Below the pieces are notes generated by a model. The model saw nothing but the letters and a program-made list of their open reading frames with translations. It did not search any database and had not been told where the DNA came from. From positions 620,001 through 684,000 of the forward strand of contig NZ_CP154859.1 of the NCBI RefSeq assembly GCF_039614725.1: a stretch of DNA of 64,000 nucleotides, in the 5' to 3' direction. This stretch comes from Thauera sp. JM12B12 (GTDB taxonomy: Bacteria; Pseudomonadota; Gammaproteobacteria; Burkholderiales; Rhodocyclaceae). This document shows positions 61,095 through 64,000 of the stretch, piece after piece. Both the position numbers and the translations under genes were made by a program. Position 1 is the stretch's first letter; each line of letters opens with the position of its first letter.

Positions 61095-61562
61095 ATGCGA
61101 TCCGAGATGCCGCAGTTCCAGCCCCGCGACCCGGGCTACGCCGAACGCGTGCGGGCGAGTTTTGGCCTGCAGCAGGCGATGAGCCTCATCGGCGCGGAGC
61201 TCGCGTTGCTCGAGCCCGGCTACGTCGAGATCCATCTGCCGCACAAGCCCGAGATCACCCAGCAACACGGCTTCATCCACGGCGGGGTGGTGGGCATGAT
61301 CGCCGACTCGGCGGCCGGCTACGCGGCCAACACCCTCACGCCCGCCGATGCCAGCGTGCTCACCGTCGAGTACAAGATGAACCTCGTCGCCCCCGCCGAC
61401 GGCCAGCGCCTGGTGGCGCGTGGCGAGGTGGTGCGCCCGGGGCGCACGCTGATCGTCACCCGGGCCGACGTGTACGCGATCCGCGACGAGCAATGGACCT
61501 TGTGCGCGATCATGCAGCAGACCATCATGGCCATGCACGGCAAGAAGGAGCGCGAGGGCTGA
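61095..61562 (+). CDS. PaaI-family hotdog thioesterase
   Basis: 155 residues. The hotdog fold is shown by QQHGFIHGGVVGMIADSAAGYAA, with the active-site HGG, and VEYKMNLVAPADGQRLVARGEVVRPGRTL. It hydrolyses acyl- or aryl-CoA thioesters. The ATG at 61095 has an exceptionally good GAGGAGG eight bases upstream; a GTG at 61074 is much less likely. It is probably controlled by the MerR palindrome just before it and forms a unit with the downstream genes. Confidence 0.9.
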   Translation: MRSEMPQFQPRDPGYAERVRASFGLQQAMSLIGAELALLEPGYVEIHLPHKPEITQQHGFIHGGVVGMIADSAAGYAANTLTPADASVLTVEYKMNLVAPADGQRLVARGEVVRPGRTLIVTRADVYAIRDEQWTLCAIMQQTIMAMHGKKEREG

Positions 61563-61615
61563 GCTGCGCGCGCCGCCATGCCCCCTCCCGCATCCATCCA
61601 ACGTTGAGCCGGCCC

Positions 61616-62755
61616 ATGACGACACTGCGCCCATTGTCCGCATCCGACACCAAGGAACTGGAGCAGGTCCGCCAGTTCTTCCGCAACTACGCCGCCTGGC
61701 TCGGCGTCGACCTGAGCTACCAGGGCTTCGCCGACGAGGTCGCCAACCTGCCCGGAGCCTACGGCGAAGCCGACGGCCGCCTGTTCTACGCCGAGATCGG
61801 CGGCCAGCCGGCAGGCTGCGTCGGCATCCGCCGCTTTTCCGAAGGCGTGTGTGAGATGAAGCGTCTCTATGTCGACCCTGCCGCCCGTGGCCAGGGCGTC
61901 GGCCGCAAGCTGGCGCTGGAGGCGATCAAGGCCGCGCGCGCGCTCGGCTACCGCCGCATCCTGCTCGACACCGTCCCGGCGATGCGCATCGCGGTGAAGC
62001 TCTACCGCGAGCTCGGCTTCAAGGAAGCGCCCGCCTACTACCCGTCGCCGGTCGAGGGCACGATCTTCCTCACGCTCGATCTGGAGAACTGGTCCGAGGA
62101 CGAGGTCAACAACGAGAACCTCTTCCACCTCTTCGACTACAACCTGGCGTGGTCGCGTCAGATGCAGCAGATCGACCCCGGCTTCTTCGAGAAGCTGTCG
62201 CACCTGCAGAGCCCGGAATACCTGTGGATCGGCTGCTCCGACTCGCGCGTGCCGGCCAACCAGATCGTCGGCCTGCTGCCGGGCGAGGTCTTCGTGCATC
62301 GCAACGTGGCCAACGTCATCGTGCATACCGATCTCAACGCGCTGGCGGTCATCCAGTACGCGGTCGATGTGCTGAAGGTCAAGCACATCATGGTGGTCGG
62401 CCACTACGGCTGCGGCGGCGTCAAGGCAGCGCTCGAGCGCGCCCGCGTCGGCCTGGTCGACCTCTGGCTGCGCCACGTGCAGGACGTGCACCTGCGCCAT
62501 GTGCAGTCGCTCGACAACCTGCCGTCCGAGCTGCGCCACGATCGCCTGTGCGAACTCAACGTCATCGAGCAGGTGGCCAACGTGGCGCAGACCGTGGTCG
62601 TGCAGGATGCCTGGCGGCGCGGCCAGAACCTGACCGTGCATGGCTGGATCTACGGCCTCAAGGACGGTCTCATCCGCGATCTGGGCGTGAATGTCAGCCG
62701 CCCGGACGATCTCATGCCGCGCTATGCCGCGGCCCTCGAAGCGCTCGGCAACTGA
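61616..62755 (+). CDS. GNAT acetyltransferase-beta carbonic anhydrase fusion
   Basis: 379 residues in one unbroken frame. Residues 1-160 are a GNAT domain with the acetyl-CoA loop RGQGVGRKLA (91-100) after MKRLYVDP. Residues about 165-379 are a beta-class carbonic anhydrase: zinc ligands Cys207, His263 and Cys266, the Asp209/Arg211 dyad in CSDSRVPA, and HYGCGG. The junction ENWSEDEVNNENLFHLF contains no start codon, so the parts are truly fused. The CA half makes bicarbonate; the acetyl acceptor is unknown. It lies between the thioesterase and thiolase genes. Confidence 0.92.
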   Translation: MTTLRPLSASDTKELEQVRQFFRNYAAWLGVDLSYQGFADEVANLPGAYGEADGRLFYAEIGGQPAGCVGIRRFSEGVCEMKRLYVDPAARGQGVGRKLALEAIKAARALGYRRILLDTVPAMRIAVKLYRELGFKEAPAYYPSPVEGTIFLTLDLENWSEDEVNNENLFHLFDYNLAWSRQMQQIDPGFFEKLSHLQSPEYLWIGCSDSRVPANQIVGLLPGEVFVHRNVANVIVHTDLNALAVIQYAVDVLKVKHIMVVGHYGCGGVKAALERARVGLVDLWLRHVQDVHLRHVQSLDNLPSELRHDRLCELNVIEQVANVAQTVVVQDAWRRGQNLTVHGWIYGLKDGLIRDLGVNVSRPDDLMPRYAAALEALGN

Positions 62756-62792
62756 GCGCACCGCTTAATCACGCATGCAACAGGAGAGCTTC

Positions 62793-64000
62793 ATGTCCGA
62801 CCCCGTCGTCATCGTTTCCGTCGCCCGTACGCCGCTCGGCGGCTTTCAGGGTGACCTGTCCAGCCTGACCACGCCGCAGCTCGGTGCAGTCGCCATCAAG
62901 GCGGCGGTCGAGCGCGCCCGTCTCTCGCCCGAACAGGTGCAGGAAGTGATCATGGGTTGCGTCTTGCCCGCCGGCCTCGGCCAGGCGCCCGCCCGCCAGG
63001 CCGCCCTCGGCGCCGGCCTGCCGCTGTCGGCCGGCTGCACGACCATCAACAAGGTGTGCGGCTCGGGCATGAAGGCCACCATGCTGGCGCACGACCTCAT
63101 CCTCGCCGGCAGCAACGAGGTCATGGTCGCCGGCGGCATGGAGTCGATGTCCAACGCGCCCTACCTGCTGCCCAAGGCGCGCGCCGGCTATCGCCTCGGC
63201 CACGGCCAGATGTTCGACCACATGTTCCTCGACGGCCTCGAGGACAGCTACTCCAGGGAGAACAAGGGCCGCCTGATGGGCACCTTCGCCGAGGACTGCG
63301 CCAGCCACTTCGATTTCACCCGCGAGGCCCAGGATGCGTTCGCGATCGCGTCGACGACGCGCGCGCAGGCCGCGATCAACAACGGCGACTTCACCTGGGA
63401 GGTGGTCCCGGTCACCGTGTCGGGCCGCAAGGGCGATGTCGTGGTTGACAAGGACGAGCAGCCGCTGAAGGCGCAGATCGACAAGATCCCCGGCCTCAAG
63501 CCGGCGTTCAAGAAGGACGGCACCGTCACCCCGGCCAACTCGAGTTCCATCTCCGATGGCGCCGCCGCGCTCGTGCTGATGCGCAAGTCCACCGCCGACA
63601 AGCTCGGCCTGAAGCCGGTCGCGACCATCGTCGGCCACGCCACCCACGCCCAGGAGCCGCAATGGTTCACCACCGCTCCGGTGGGCGCGATGCAGAAGGT
63701 GCTGGCCAAGGCCGGCTGGCACGCCGACGACGTCGATCTGTGGGAGATCAACGAAGCCTTCGCGGTCGTCACCATGGCGGCGATGCACGAGATGAAGCTG
63801 CCGCATGACAAGGTCAACGTAAACGGCGGCGCCTGCTCGCTCGGCCACCCGATCGGTGCATCGGGCGCGCGCATCCTGATCACCCTGATCGGCGCGCTGC
63901 GCAAGCGCGGCCTCAAGCGCGGCGTCGCCAGCCTGTGCATCGGCGGCGGCGAAGCCACGGCGATGGCGATCGAGGTCGATTCGTCGGTGGCCTGCGGCTA
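62793..64000 (+). CDS. Acetyl-CoA C-acyltransferase (thiolase), 3' end at or past the window edge
   Basis: At least 402 residues. It cleaves or forms acetoacetyl/3-ketoacyl-CoA. The nucleophile is Cys89 (TINKVCGSGMKA); GHPIGASGAR supplies the catalytic His and SLCIGGGEATAMA the second Cys. The frame reaches the edge in TA, which may be the first two bases of the stop, so the gene is probably complete or nearly so. Sequence fits PhaA/AtoB-like and FadA-like members; with phaC nearby and the LiuR-like regulator, either PHA synthesis or leucine/fatty-acid degradation is possible. Confidence 0.92.
   Translation, partial: MSDPVVIVSVARTPLGGFQGDLSSLTTPQLGAVAIKAAVERARLSPEQVQEVIMGCVLPAGLGQAPARQAALGAGLPLSAGCTTINKVCGSGMKATMLAHDLILAGSNEVMVAGGMESMSNAPYLLPKARAGYRLGHGQMFDHMFLDGLEDSYSRENKGRLMGTFAEDCASHFDFTREAQDAFAIASTTRAQAAINNGDFTWEVVPVTVSGRKGDVVVDKDEQPLKAQIDKIPGLKPAFKKDGTVTPANSSSISDGAAALVLMRKSTADKLGLKPVATIVGHATHAQEPQWFTTAPVGAMQKVLAKAGWHADDVDLWEINEAFAVVTMAAMHEMKLPHDKVNVNGGACSLGHPIGASGARILITLIGALRKRGLKRGVASLCIGGGEATAMAIEVDSSVACG

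Overview
The window is 64 kb of GC-rich, gene-dense bacterial chromosome. The gene content points to a betaproteobacterium of the Thauera/Azoarcus group (Rhodocyclales): rpoN, short hpf, ptsN and hprK in a row, UbiT/UbiU/UbiV for oxygen-independent ubiquinone synthesis, class I PHA synthase, TAXI-type TRAP transport, a PEP-CTERM protein, and a LiuR-like MerR regulator beside a thioesterase and a thiolase. No rRNA, tRNA or CRISPR array was seen, and no intact insertion sequence.

Layout. 0-1 kb: YqjK/YqjE/ElaB-type envelope genes. 1-7 kb: a TlpA-like thioredoxin, xthA, pyrE, a coiled-coil secreted protein, then a molybdopterin oxidoreductase whose stop overlaps a sirtuin start. 6.7-11.7 kb: a giant FAD/Fe-S oxidoreductase, RidA and YqaA. 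11.8-25 kb: housekeeping genes (PsiF, FHA protein, ttcA, pteridine reductase, MidA, cca, GST, an NDUFA9-like SDR, slt, 5-FTHF cyclo-ligase, ilvA). 24.4-32.2 kb: a long minus-strand run thiL-pgpA-cinA-recA-recX-lptB-rpoN-hpf-ptsN-hprK, with an SOS box before recA. 32.5-35.3 kb: ubiU-ubiV-ubiT, interspersed with REP/REPIN repeats. 35.5-41 kb: a Na+/solute symporter, an arginase-ornithine aminotransferase fusion, and ubiB. 41.2-49.7 kb: argS, an SPOR protein, dsbA, a PilZ protein, a TAXI-TRAP system and a cobalamin-binding-like protein. 57.5-64 kb: phaC with an MBL hydrolase, a MerR regulator, a thioesterase, a GNAT-carbonic anhydrase fusion, and a thiolase that runs off the end.

The most interesting part is an accessory segment at about 49.7-57.4 kb, with more AT-rich intergenic DNA than its surroundings. 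It starts with a Fic-like protein with a non-canonical active-site motif, transcribed away from a helically phased set of 11-bp repeats. Next come two tandem secreted subtilisin-like proteases, each behind its own class I c-di-GMP (GEMM) riboswitch. Each leader also carries a possible helix that hides the Shine-Dalgarno sequence. The two protease copies share an identical tract of about 0.7 kb (gene conversion) but have diverged C-terminal Ig-like domains. After a bidirectional terminator lie a PEP-CTERM protein with a well-matched sigma-54 promoter and an orphan PIN-domain protein. I infer a c-di-GMP-gated surface or matrix proteolysis module linked to the exosortase/EPS lifestyle. The riboswitches and proteases are well supported by sequence; the joint function is inference.

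Other points for follow-up are the arginase-OAT fusion, the GNAT-carbonic anhydrase fusion, and REPINs that look like those of Pseudomonas.
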